From the NCBI GenBank assembly GCA_032821775.1, contig JAVLRN010000013.1, positions 248,001 to 312,000 on the forward strand: a stretch of 64,000 nucleotides of DNA, given 5' to 3'. The notes beneath the pieces are model-generated. The model worked only from the letters and a program-made list of their open reading frames with translations, searched no databases and was not told the origin of the DNA. Shown here piece by piece: positions 9,026 to 18,796 of this stretch (positions within the stretch are counted from its first letter, which is position 1; every line of letters begins with the position of its first letter). The DNA is from Sanguinoderma infundibulare (lineage: Eukaryota; Basidiomycota; Agaricomycetes; Polyporales; Polyporaceae). A program made the translations under genes and the position numbers.

Positions 9026-12000
9026 GCGCACACACGCCTCGCTCAACACTGTACAATAATCGTTTTTCTATTTTGGACTCGGATACCTTCGATATGCCTA
9101 CTTATTCACCGGACTCAACCATCATTCCTCACCCTACCCAGTTACGTAACATTATACTTACCGAAGAGACGACTGATCGTCGGAGCCAACATACAGGCAA
9201 TGATCAGCGTGGCGGACGGGAATCCGTGCTTAATTTCTCTTCAAAAAATACAAAAACATGTGAAAAATCTATGTGTGCGATAGAGCCAAAAACCAAACCT
9301 AATAACGCCATTCGGGTAATGAACTACGGTCCCACGTACTTCAAGGTAGTACGAGGCACTGGCACCAAACAACTAGACATGCCCGTCATGATCAAAAACC
9401 TGGAAACTCTTCAGGTTTACGACACCAAGGCTCTCACGGACACTGGATGCACCGGTTCTTGTATCAATAGAAACTTCGTTCAGCGTGCAGGCTTGACGCC
9501 TAAGCCATTCCCACATCCCATTGACGTGTTCAACGCCGATGGATCTCCCAACACGGGTGGCCGAATCACGCATTACGTTGACGTAGAACTCATAATTGGA
9601 AACTATGCTGAGCGCATCCCGCTCTTGGTTACTGATTTAGGCAAGATGGACATTTATCTTGGACATGACTGGATTGAGCACCACAATCCGTCAATACATT
9701 GGAAGAACAAGACAGTTGAGTTCAACCGATGTCCGAGTACTTGCCAACACATCGTCAGCGCTGGTGAACGAGTGTTTTCTCTTAACGTACGATCGTGGTT
9801 TGAAGCCCGATCAGTCCAGGTTCGTGCCAAGACCTCCGTAGCTATGGAAATCGCGATCAAACAGAATGAGGCTAAGAAAGAACCCACGTTCGAGGAAATA
9901 GTCCCAGAGCAGTATCGAGATTTCCGTGACGTCTTTGATGAAGCGACGTTCTCTACTCTCCCCGAACGACGGCCTTATGATCACGCGATTGAGCTAGTCG
10001 AAGGTGCTAAACCTTATTGTGGTAAACTATACCCCATGACCCAGAGCGAACAAGATGCGTTAGATGTCTTCTTAGAGGAAAACCTTACCACGGGTCGAAT
10101 ACGTCCATCGAAATCCCCGTGGGGAGCACCGTTCTTCTTTGTCAAGAAAAAGGATGGGAAGCTACGTCCTGTTCAGGACTATCGACAGCTGAACACCATG
10201 ACTAAGAAAAACGTATACCCCCTTCCTCTGATGCAAGAAATCTTAGATTGGCTGAAAGGCGCCAAATATTATACCAAGCTTGACATCCGTTGGGGATACA
10301 ACAACATTCGATTAGTTGATGGCGATGAGGAAAAAGCAGCATTTATCACAAATCGCGGCTTATATGAACCTCTCGTCATGTTCTTCGGCTTAACGAATTC
10401 CCCCGCTACCTTCCAAACGATGATGAACACGATCTTCCGAGATCTGATTCTTCGTGGAAAAGTCATTGTGTATTTGGACGATATTATCATCTGCACCGCC
10501 GATTTAGTAGAGCATAGACGCATCGTTCGACAAGTTCTTCAGATCCTTCGAGACAATCACCTTACGTGTAAACCACAGAAATGTGAATTCGAAACTCAAG
10601 AAACCGAGTACTTAGGTCATATCATCGCCCCCGGATTAATCCGTATGGATCCGGGCAAGATCCAAGGCGTTACCGATTGGCCAGTCCCCACGTGCAAACG
10701 TGATGTACAAGGTTTCCTCGGATTTGCAAATTTCTATAGACGGTTTATCAAGGACTTCTCGAAGATTGCTGGACCGTTGAATCGTCTCACGGGTCTTAAT
10801 GAATGGTCCTGGACTATCGAGCATCAGATCGCTTTCGAGGGAATCAAGCGTGCAATTACTCACGCCCCCGTGCTTGCCATACCAAATGACACGGATCCCT
10901 TCAAGGTAGAATGCGATGCTTCGAACTTCGCGATTGGAGCTGAGCTCTCGCAGAAGCAGGACGGACTTTGGAAACCTATTGCCTTTTTATCACATTCCTC
11001 TCAACCTGCACAACGCAACTACGAGATTTGGGATAGAGAGATGTTGTCGGTTATCACCGCAATTCAGGAGTGGCGTCATTTCCTTCAGAATGCGCGTGAA
11101 TTCGAGATTCATAATGACCACAAGAATCTTGAATATTTCCGTAAACCGCAACGACTAAACGCTCGTCAAGCGCGTTGGTCAACTATTCTCTCGAGTTACC
11201 ATTTCAAGTTAGTTCATAAACCAGGTCGTACTATGGGCAAAGTAGATGCATTGTCTAGACGCGTGGACCATGAAACAGGTCCCATAGTCAACGACTACAC
11301 TATGCTCAAAGAACACTGGTTTGCAGCTTCTCATACGGTAGACGGTGCACACAATATAAAGGAAATGTGTTTGACACACGTTAAACTTTATGACCGTTCT
11401 GTCATTGAGAAAATAGGAAAAGATAACGATTGGGAATTAGCCGAGGACGGCTTAATCTACAAGAGAGGGAAGATGGTCATTCCGAATCACTCGGAACTCC
11501 GCGGGTGCGTCATTGCATCACATCATGATTTGATCGCAGCTGGACATCCAGGTGCAGTCAAGACACAAGATCTAATCTCAAGATCTTATTGGTGGCCCTC
11601 CATTCGGAAAGACGTAATCAAGTATGTCGCCGGATGCCACACATGTCAACGTGTCAAGATCGATCGTCAACCACGTGCCGCACCACTCAATCCCAACCCT
11701 ATTCCTGATCAGAACTGGCAATTCGTTACCATGGACTACATGACTGGACTTCCTAACTGCAATGGACATGACGCCATCCTAGTCTTTGTCGATATGAAGT
11801 CAAAGGACTACATCGCTATTCCCTGTTCCAAGACATTAGACTCGGAAGGACAAGCTCGACTCTTCATCAAACACGTGGTCGTTCCCCATAGTCTACCTAA
11901 GCGCATATGGTCAGACCGAGGTCCCACACTCGTGTCATCCTTCACCAAGGAAGTTTACCGTCAGTTAGGGATAAAAGGCAATCCCAGTACAGCCTATCAT

Positions 12001-12981
12001 CCTCAGACAGATGGTCAGACCGAGCGCATGAATCAGGAGATCCAGACGTATCTACGGATCTTCATCAATCACAGGCAAGACGATTGGGTCGAATGGTTAC
12101 CATTAGCTGAGTTTGCCTATCGATGTCGAGTACAAGCGTCCACAGGAATGTCCCCTTTCTTCATGACTCACGGTCATCATCCCAACACCGGAGTCGAGAC
12201 GCTACAGGATGGTATCAACGAGTCCGCCAAACAGTTCGCTGAGCGAATGCAACGCATTGGGAAGCAGGCTGAACAAGCGTTGGAGATAATGCAAGGCGCC
12301 ATGAAACGACACTACGATAAGCATCGTCGACCAGCACGAGATTACAAGATAGGCGATAAAGTATACATAGATGCACGAGACTTCCCCACCGATCGTCCCA
12401 ACAAGAAGCTAGAGGATAAGCACTACGGCCCTTTCCGGATAGCTGAAAAGATCGGAGCTAGTGCATACCGCTTAGAGTTACCACCCAAATGGAAACTCAA
12501 ACATCCCGTGTTCAACGAAGTGCTTCTAACCCCTGCACGAGACCCCGAATTCCCAAACCAATCCAAGGCTAGTCGAGAAGTACCTACTCTTCTAGAACCT
12601 GAACGGGAAGTCGAAGCAATCTTAGAATCAAAGATTGTACAAGGGTCCGATCGCGCTCGACAAGTTCATTACCTAGTCAAATGGTGTGGACTTACACGTG
12701 CAGATCGTGAATGGGTTCCATCGAATGCAGACACACTTCGTACCGATGAAGCCAAGAAGCTTATCACCGCTTTTCACACCGCCAACAAGTTTGCTCCACG
12801 CATACACACTCGTTTTATACTCTCCGCTACCGACAAGGATGATAAACGATACCTTTACGATACAGACTCTTGGAATTATTGGACTGAACTTTACGATACT
12901 TGGAAATCTAAGAACCCTAATGTCACAGACGAACAGAATAGTCATATACTACGATATATTCGAATGAAAGTCCTGGACTAA
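9022..12981 (+). CDS. pol: Pol polyprotein with chromodomain
   Basis: About 1,319 codons without interruption. Counting from 9022: aspartic protease with ALTDTG (D140); reverse transcriptase with VKKKDGKLRPVQDYRQLN and the catalytic YLDD at 484-487; RNase H (VECDASNFAIGAELS); integrase with a zinc-binding HHCC region (from H834) and catalytic D905, D965, E1001 (D-D-35-E spacing); and a C-terminal chromodomain from about residue 1194 (REVEAILESK...VHYLVKWCG), which in chromoviruses steers integration toward modified chromatin. The first codon of the frame is GTG; the frame opens at 8998 and overlaps the gag stop (GTGA). Expression therefore needs a -1 frameshift near CTTTTTCCC at 9002-9010, or reinitiation. 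Confidence 0.95.
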   Translation: MSAHTPRSTLYNNRFSILDSDTFDMPTYSPDSTIIPHPTQLRNIILTEETTDRRSQHTGNDQRGGRESVLNFSSKNTKTCEKSMCAIEPKTKPNNAIRVMNYGPTYFKVVRGTGTKQLDMPVMIKNLETLQVYDTKALTDTGCTGSCINRNFVQRAGLTPKPFPHPIDVFNADGSPNTGGRITHYVDVELIIGNYAERIPLLVTDLGKMDIYLGHDWIEHHNPSIHWKNKTVEFNRCPSTCQHIVSAGERVFSLNVRSWFEARSVQVRAKTSVAMEIAIKQNEAKKEPTFEEIVPEQYRDFRDVFDEATFSTLPERRPYDHAIELVEGAKPYCGKLYPMTQSEQDALDVFLEENLTTGRIRPSKSPWGAPFFFVKKKDGKLRPVQDYRQLNTMTKKNVYPLPLMQEILDWLKGAKYYTKLDIRWGYNNIRLVDGDEEKAAFITNRGLYEPLVMFFGLTNSPATFQTMMNTIFRDLILRGKVIVYLDDIIICTADLVEHRRIVRQVLQILRDNHLTCKPQKCEFETQETEYLGHIIAPGLIRMDPGKIQGVTDWPVPTCKRDVQGFLGFANFYRRFIKDFSKIAGPLNRLTGLNEWSWTIEHQIAFEGIKRAITHAPVLAIPNDTDPFKVECDASNFAIGAELSQKQDGLWKPIAFLSHSSQPAQRNYEIWDREMLSVITAIQEWRHFLQNAREFEIHNDHKNLEYFRKPQRLNARQARWSTILSSYHFKLVHKPGRTMGKVDALSRRVDHETGPIVNDYTMLKEHWFAASHTVDGAHNIKEMCLTHVKLYDRSVIEKIGKDNDWELAEDGLIYKRGKMVIPNHSELRGCVIASHHDLIAAGHPGAVKTQDLISRSYWWPSIRKDVIKYVAGCHTCQRVKIDRQPRAAPLNPNPIPDQNWQFVTMDYMTGLPNCNGHDAILVFVDMKSKDYIAIPCSKTLDSEGQARLFIKHVVVPHSLPKRIWSDRGPTLVSSFTKEVYRQLGIKGNPSTAYHPQTDGQTERMNQEIQTYLRIFINHRQDDWVEWLPLAEFAYRCRVQASTGMSPFFMTHGHHPNTGVETLQDGINESAKQFAERMQRIGKQAEQALEIMQGAMKRHYDKHRRPARDYKIGDKVYIDARDFPTDRPNKKLEDKHYGPFRIAEKIGASAYRLELPPKWKLKHPVFNEVLLTPARDPEFPNQSKASREVPTLLEPEREVEAILESKIVQGSDRARQVHYLVKWCGLTRADREWVPSNADTLRTDEAKKLITAFHTANKFAPRIHTRFILSATDKDDKRYLYDTDSWNYWTELYDTWKSKNPNVTDEQNSHILRYIRMKVLD

Positions 12982-13251
12982 TCTATTGCTATATCAATTC
13001 CCTTTAATAGTCATCGCAGACGTGAGGAGATCCTGCGCGGAGATCCCCGTATTATACCACCTTAGGGGAATGGCATTCCTCAAAACGAACCCTTAGCAGT
13101 AATGGTATTACGCCCTTCGATCCACTCGTTTACTTTTTCAGAAGGACCTTTAGTTCACCTTAATTATCCGATGACCAGAATCATTAGGAAATCTCAGGTA
13201 GTAACGACTACAACCTTATCTACTACTTCAGCATCCAGAGGACTTGATGCT

Positions 13252-13262
13252 AAAGAGGGGGG
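13252..13262 (+). promoter_or_regulatory. Polypurine tract of gypsy element
   Basis: AAAGAGGGGGG three bases before the 3' LTR, the plus-strand DNA primer of the element. Confidence 0.8.
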
Positions 13263-13265
13263 TAA

Positions 13266-13512
13266 TGTTACGAAATCACGCTTACTTACGATTACTCATC
13301 TTTAGTCAGTCCTTACTCAGCATATGCCGATCGGACATTCCATGACATTCTACTACCTTCCTTAGGATTACTCATGTATCACATGTAGGTTAGTCAGCCA
13401 GGTGCTGAAAGTCTATATAAACCACCACTTTGAAGCCGGGGATCCTCAGCTTCGAGTTGGTATTCACCCTCCCAGTCTAAGGCTTATTGCTAGTCTGCCA
13501 CTGGCCGTATCA
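13266..13512 (+). repeat. 3' LTR of gypsy element
   Basis: Identical to 5836-6082; followed by CTGTC, matching the CTGTC before the 5' LTR. Confidence 0.97.
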
Positions 13513-13660
13513 CTGTCCGGGCCACCCTGTGGCACCATCATCTCCCTCCAGCCTCGTTGTGGATCGGACTGCTCGCCGCTTGCCAGTGGGCGAGAAGCTA
13601 GAGGTTAATGCAGCCGCTGCCTACAGGCGAGCGTCAGACTCATCAGTAAAGCCGGATTTT

Positions 13661-13692
13661 GCTTAACGGCTTAACGGCTTAACGGCTTAACG
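13661..13692. repeat. GCTTAACG tandem repeat, four copies
   Basis: Four perfect head-to-tail copies of GCTTAACG. Diverged versions (GCTTATCG, GCTTAATG) recur around 13870-13930. Confidence 0.9.
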
Positions 13693-13912
13693 GAAAATGG
13701 CCGTCCTCCCCCCCTGATTTTGGTGGATATCCTGGGCAAACTTCTACCTCCAACTTGTCAAGGAGACATCTCTTTGTCCCTCGCCATGTGCCAGTCAGAG
13801 TGCGGGGGAGCGGTGCTGGTGGAAGGGAGGTCATTAGTGGTGGCACTTACGGGCGCTTCGGCGAGACCTGCTTACGGCTTATCGGCTTATCATGCTTAAT
13901 GGCTGCTTAATG

Positions 13913-13954
13913 TGCTTAACGGTGCTTAATGGCCCCATTAAGCACCGTTAAGCA
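13913..13954. repeat. Perfect 20-bp inverted repeat
   Basis: Arm 13913-13932 (TGCTTAACGGTGCTTAATGG) is exactly complementary to 13935-13954, with only CC between the arms, so the strand can extrude a long hairpin. Confidence 0.95.
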
Positions 13955-14689
13955 ATTTCCGGAAGTACTGATGCTCCCGCGAAATCAAAGTCATGAGGCA
14001 GTACAAGTGTGATCACATGGCAACCAGCTTGTCCAGTGGGCCACAGTGGCTCCAAGCCTCCCGTTCTCCTTCCACTCCCATGAGGTACGGGTCCAGGACT
14101 GCAATATGTCCTCAGAAAAATACAGACTAATGTCACATCCTTTCGTTGTGGTGGCAGGCTTCGTGACGGCAATGTTGCGACCGACATGATGTAAGGGTGA
14201 CGGCACCCTTAGCATGGACAAGCCCGGTATGGCACATATATACCCGGCACTGGTGACTGAAGAAGCAGTTTTTCAGTTATTCTGCCTTTTGGTGTAGTGG
14301 TTCGGCAGGTGTGTCCGAGCCAGTTACATTAGTGGAAGGAGACTCTGGTCTCCAACACTAGAACTGGAAAAAGATCTGATATCGTGTGAGAGAGAGCTCT
14401 AAAATACATGTGTGTGCATACCTGATATCATGTGAGAGAGAGCTAGGGACCATGATATCAGGTGTGTAGGTCTATATACTATGTGTATGTAATCTGAGAA
14501 GGTGTCCGAGTAAGGTAGGAGAGGTCCGTATCCTTACACTCTCCCCTGTTTTAAAAGAAAGACTACAGGTCTGAGGAAAAGTGAGTGCATAGGTCAGGGT
14601 TGTGGAGTAAGTATGTATCGAGCATGGCAAGGTCACGGCATTCAGAACCCGATAGCCAGGAGTTGTGAGATGATGGGAAGCCTTTTCAA

Positions 14690-15641
14690 TGTATAAGGAA
14701 ATGGAATCTGCGGCTGCAGCACTGGTGATCGAGGATGGACTCGACTTTCTGTTCCTCAATGCTGTCTTCAGTGACTATGGGAGGAGGGGGATGGGATGCA
14801 TGCAAGGGGAATAGGGAGTCATAGGGTTTTAATAAGGATGCATGAAACATGGGGAACATTTTCATGGAGGGAGGTAACTTGAGGGTATAGACAGAAGAGT
14901 GAGGGGAGGTGTATAATACTGTGTAAGGGCCATCGTACTGTACCATGAACTTTGCGATGCAGTTTGACCCCTTCTGCATGTACACACAATGACAGTGGAG
15001 GGTGGAGAGGAGGATGCGGTCACTGACTTTGAATTGTGGGTCTTCCAAGCGACTGCAGTTGGCTGCAGTTGGCTGAGCAAGCTTCGCAGCGGCAAGGGTG
15101 TCTTGGGCTTTGAGGATGTCTGTGTCGATGCAGTCAATCAGGTTTTTGGCCATTCAGACTCTGTTGTGAGGCAGGCTTTGCTCAGAGGGGAGGTTTGTGT
15201 CAAAAATGGGCAGTAAGATGCGAGGTTGATGACTGATGTGCAATTGGAAGCAGGAGAAGCCAGTGGATGCATTGATCGCAGACATGATAGTGAATCAGAC
15301 ACAGGGAAGGGATTTGGCCCAGCTGCATTAATTATGGTTGACATGGTAACAGAGTGCCTGTACGACAGTTTTATTTGTGCACTCAGAGCTGCCATCAGTT
15401 TGTGAATGGTAAGACATCAACATCTTGAGCTTTACACCTGTAAGCTTGTGGAGTGCTTTCCAGAAGGCTGACATGAAGAGTTTGTCATGGTCCAAGATGA
15501 TGTCTGTAGGTAGACTGTTCTCGCAATACCAATGGTCAAAGAATTGCATTGCAAATTCTTCAGCGGTTACATCTATGCAGGTGGATATTAGCTGAAGGTC
15601 AGTGCCGAGACAATCTGTAATAGTTGTGATACAGTTGTGTC
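14690..15641 (-). pseudogene. Integrase C-terminal half of gypsy relic
   Basis: Minus-strand frames 15708-15328 and 15153-14686 carry integrase core remnants (SYHSQTDGSSECTNKTV, with E kept) and the C-terminal domain (FKVSDRILLST, YTLKLPPSMKMFPMFHASLL, VESILDHQ, the last being the beginning of a chromodomain). Frame breaks separate the pieces. It continues the frame found at 18797-19074. Confidence 0.75.
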
Positions 15642-15657
15642 CATCAGCAAAAGTGCA
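15642..15657 (+). repeat. Left terminal inverted repeat
   Basis: CATCAGCAAAAGTGCA; exact inverted match at 18781-18796. Confidence 0.8.
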
Positions 15658-16979
15658 TACCCCCTGCACTGCAAGGGGAGCACTTGCGCTCGCATGCAAG
15701 CAGTCCATTTGAGCCGATTTGGGCCAAACTTGAACTCAGTTGTTGCCAATTGTAGCTAGGACTGATTTTGGAGGTGGGAAGTGCATGCACAGACATGCAG
15801 ATGCAGGCCAGTTGCAATTCAAACAATGAATGGCAGGTGAGCCGAGCGATGTGGAGTGAATGTCTCAGATGTGGGTGAGTGGCTGAATTGCACTGTGGCG
15901 GGCTAGGGTGTGAGTGGCCCAAGTAATTATTAGAGTGTATTTGATTGTGCTGGTTGCATTAGATGGTATGCATTGTCTCATAAGGGAATCTCTGCAATCT
16001 AAGGGAGTTAGAGAAATCACAGAGGTTCAATAGCAGAAATTCTGGGGGATCCTTTGATATGCATATGATTGGGCACAAATGGAGACAATCATATTCTAGG
16101 CTGTATTTTGGGTCATGTTGCCATTTTTGGACAGCACACAAATAATGGAATGGCAAATAAAATAGAATGTAATTAGATCCAGACAGTTACAGATGCACCT
16201 GAGCAGAAAACAAAATCCTACGAATCAGCCCCTGATCCCTTCTATCTCCCATGTTCATTCTTCAGCCTCAAGGACTTAGAAACCTTACCAGGAGCTGGTA
16301 CGCATCCACCCGGGACCTGAACTCGGAGTCCATCTGCTGGGCTTGGGGTTGCTCATGCAGAGGTTGCCTCACAAGCCTGTCCCGAACATGCATTGCGCAT
16401 TGAGCAACATGAGGATCATGGTGGACAGGAACTTGGGCACAGTGTGGAAGATGTAGAAACATGCCTTCATGGTCACTGAGTTCTGCAAGCTGGGCCCCAT
16501 AGAGAGCAGGGAAGTCATTGAGTTGCTAAACACCATCAAGTGATAGACGCTGATGAAGGTCAACGTTGGTCAGGGCAGTGAGTCGCAGAAGGAGAGAGAA
16601 CAGAAATGGGGTAAAAGATATACGAGAAGGGTTGCGACGAGATGATCCACAGCGCAGAGCTTCTGGGCATGCAAGGGAGCTGGTAGCATGCCCACAGCAC
16701 CACATTCCAGACAGCAAGACCATTGTGAGTGTAGTGGAGGCCGTCCTGGAGGAAGCAGAGGTTTTTGGTGTGTCAGCAATCAGTACAATGAGGGAAGGAC
16801 TGCTGCTCACCAGAGCCAGAGGACCAGTGTCACATCGTCACCAGTTTGGACAGCTTTTATATAGTCGCTGTACGTCAGACTGGCGTGGCTGCCACAATGA
16901 ACCAGGGAGACGCACCAATGTTTCAGGAACAGCAAAACACAAGCAAGCAACTCACCTTCATACTGCATGTGCTCAAAGA

Positions 16980-17797
16980 TTGTCCTCAATGACTCGTCCA
17001 CCTCTGCAGGCAACCCATAGCAAAAGGCATCCATAACTGCACCACACACCACACCTGCCACGCCTGCAGTGTGGGGAGGGGATGTTGGGCAGGATGAAGG
17101 GCACGTGTGACCAGATGAGCACGTGCTCGATCTCGGGTGGGACTGTGTCACAGTAGTACGGGTGAGTGGTGGGGCGAAGAGAAGGCAACTGTGAAGGAGG
17201 GATGGGATGGACCTGAGTACGGCCAGTCGTTCATCGCAATGTAATACAGCTCCTCCAGCATGTCCATGTGGAAATATGCAGTCATGTCTGGGGGGACTGG
17301 TGGGGCCTGCCTGACTGTATGCATCTTGCTAGATTCGGGTGGAGGGGGAGGATCAAGAGATGATCACAGCAGGGAGATCATGTCAGGCTGGCCCCATTGC
17401 AGTCTGTACGTGAGTGGATAGTTGACTGCAAGTGAGCAGGCACATCTTCAGCGACCTTCTGCAGGTGCACAATGTGTGGTATACAATATCAGTATCAGAG
17501 ACATGCACCTATTGACCCATACTCCTTGATCCCTGCCGCCCACTCGTTGTACCGCAGCTGCAGCTTCTTGCTCTGCTTTAGCAATTCCAGATCCCTGTGG
17601 TGATCAGCAAGGGTAAAGACATCTTTATCCTGTCATGTCCGATAGCTGTTCATGTACCCAGAGTTGACAAAGACCTTCATCTGGTGCCAGGTGAAGTTTG
17701 CCGGGTAATGTATGAGCAACTCCTCCAGAGTCGGCAGCCTGGTGCCCAATGGGATGGTCTCCGGTGACAGTTCAGCAGGTTTCATATCAATGGCCAT
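16980..17797 (-). pseudogene. DUF3605-like gene inside the TIR element
   Basis: Starting at the minus-strand ATG at 17797 the exons read LGTRLPTLEELLIHYPANFT, WHQMKVFVNSG, an intron (GTACATG...CACAG), then DLELLKQSKKLQLRYNEW, a further splice to VNYPLTYRLQWGQPDMISLL, YFHMDMLEELYYIAMNDWPY, and after another intron SVPPEIEHVLIWSHVPFILP. This order is what I remember of the fungal DUF3605 family (function unknown). Introns are intact, but a TGA at 17364-17366 follows MISLL and the C-terminal part is unclear, so I call it a pseudogene. Intact introns suggest capture as DNA rather than via mRNA. Confidence 0.55.
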
Positions 17798-18780
17798 GCT
17801 GGATGATGATGAGCGAGTGACAGGGAGTCGCAAGACAAGGATGAGAGGATGGGTGCAAGGAGAGAAGGTGGCCGATCTCGATAACACTTCACGCTTTCCT
17901 GGAAACTGGGATGTGATAGCACAGGCACAAAGACGGGGTGGGTGTTCTAGCCTTCTGTTCGCATGTGAGAATGGTGCAGGAGATGCTGTGGGATCAGAGA
18001 AGAGAGAAGATGGGGAACACAGAAGGAGAGCATGAAGAGAGGGAGAGATGATCAAGGTGAGAGACAAGGTAAGAGGGGTAGGTGCCATGCAGAGGACTGA
18101 GGGGAGGGAGGGTCGTTGAGGGGTAAGCAGAGGGAGTTGGTGCCAAATAGACTAGAGGCAAGGAGGAATTGAATGGAGGGAAGCACAAAATAGAGTTTGA
18201 CTGAGCGAGTAGAGATGGTGGCCAGATTTCGATGGGCAGGTGAAATAGATGAGAAGGCGAGCTGGCTAGTTGCATAAATAGCGTCAGCAGATGGCCGCTT
18301 GCAGCTGCCAGCCCTCCACATTGCAAGCGGACTCACGTGATCCCAAAGAAGTCGAACTGGAAGGCCCGCCACCCGGCGAGGGTGATGAGTCGGATGCCAC
18401 ACCAGAGTCAGACGAGGAATCCGAGAACAGTAGCAGGGACAACTATGAGGATGCTCATGTGGGCTATGCACCTATGTAGTCACTACATACACTTTTATTA
18501 ACCACACACTCATTTTTTTGCAAAGGGACAGCGAGAACATTATCCTATTGCTAAGTATCTACATACAGTGCTTGAAACTAAATCTAAGTGCATGCACGCA
18601 AACTCAATCCCCATCCGAAAATTGCAACCACTCTCATTTGATACAATCGCCCCTTGCAATTGCGCTCAATCCACGCTTGAATGGCACACGATGGACCCAA
18701 TCATGCTCACGCACAAGGTGCTCCATTTGGGCATCCGATTCCAAATCGGCCCAAGTGGGGCCCTGCAGGGCCACACATTT

Positions 18781-18796
18781 TGCACTTTTGCTGATG
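18781..18796 (-). repeat. Right terminal inverted repeat
   Basis: Exact inverted copy of 15642-15657. Confidence 0.8.

Larger units (their letters stand above)
5836..13512 (+). mobile_element. Intact Ty3/gypsy chromovirus with identical LTRs
   Basis: A complete LTR retrotransposon of 7,677 bp. Both LTRs (5836-6082 and 13266-13512) are 247 bp and identical by my base-by-base reading. They start TGTTACG and end GTATCA and are flanked by CTGTC on both sides. The order is LTR, self-complementary primer site, leader frames, gag, pol (protease, RT, RNase H, integrase, chromodomain), polypurine tract, LTR. Identical LTRs mean recent insertion. Domain order puts it in the chromoviruses, and the primer site resembles that of Schizosaccharomyces Tf1. 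No stop or frameshift was seen in gag or pol. Confidence 0.97.
13518..14269. other. Non-coding stretch with repeats
   Basis: No gene recognised. It holds an 8-bp tandem repeat (13661-13692) and a near-perfect long palindrome (13913-13954) built from the same CTTAA words. These may be the remains of one small transposon. Confidence 0.5.
15642..18796. mobile_element. 3.15-kb TIR element carrying a DUF3605-like gene
   Basis: Both ends start with the same 16 bases read inward, CATCAGCAAAAGTGCA (15642-15657, and its complement at 18781-18796). Weaker similarity follows inside (GCCGATTTGG and CATTTG words). It interrupts the integrase frame of the surrounding gypsy relic. The bases just outside, GACAGA and GACACA on the minus strand, could be a decayed target duplication. 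No transposase is recognised inside, so it is probably non-autonomous. Superfamily unknown. Confidence 0.65.

Noticed and set aside
14287..14330. Possible tRNA or SINE head (TGGTGTAGTGG resembles a pol III A box)
   Set aside because: No B box (GGTTCRANNCC) at the right distance and no cloverleaf; it lies in old LTR-like sequence.
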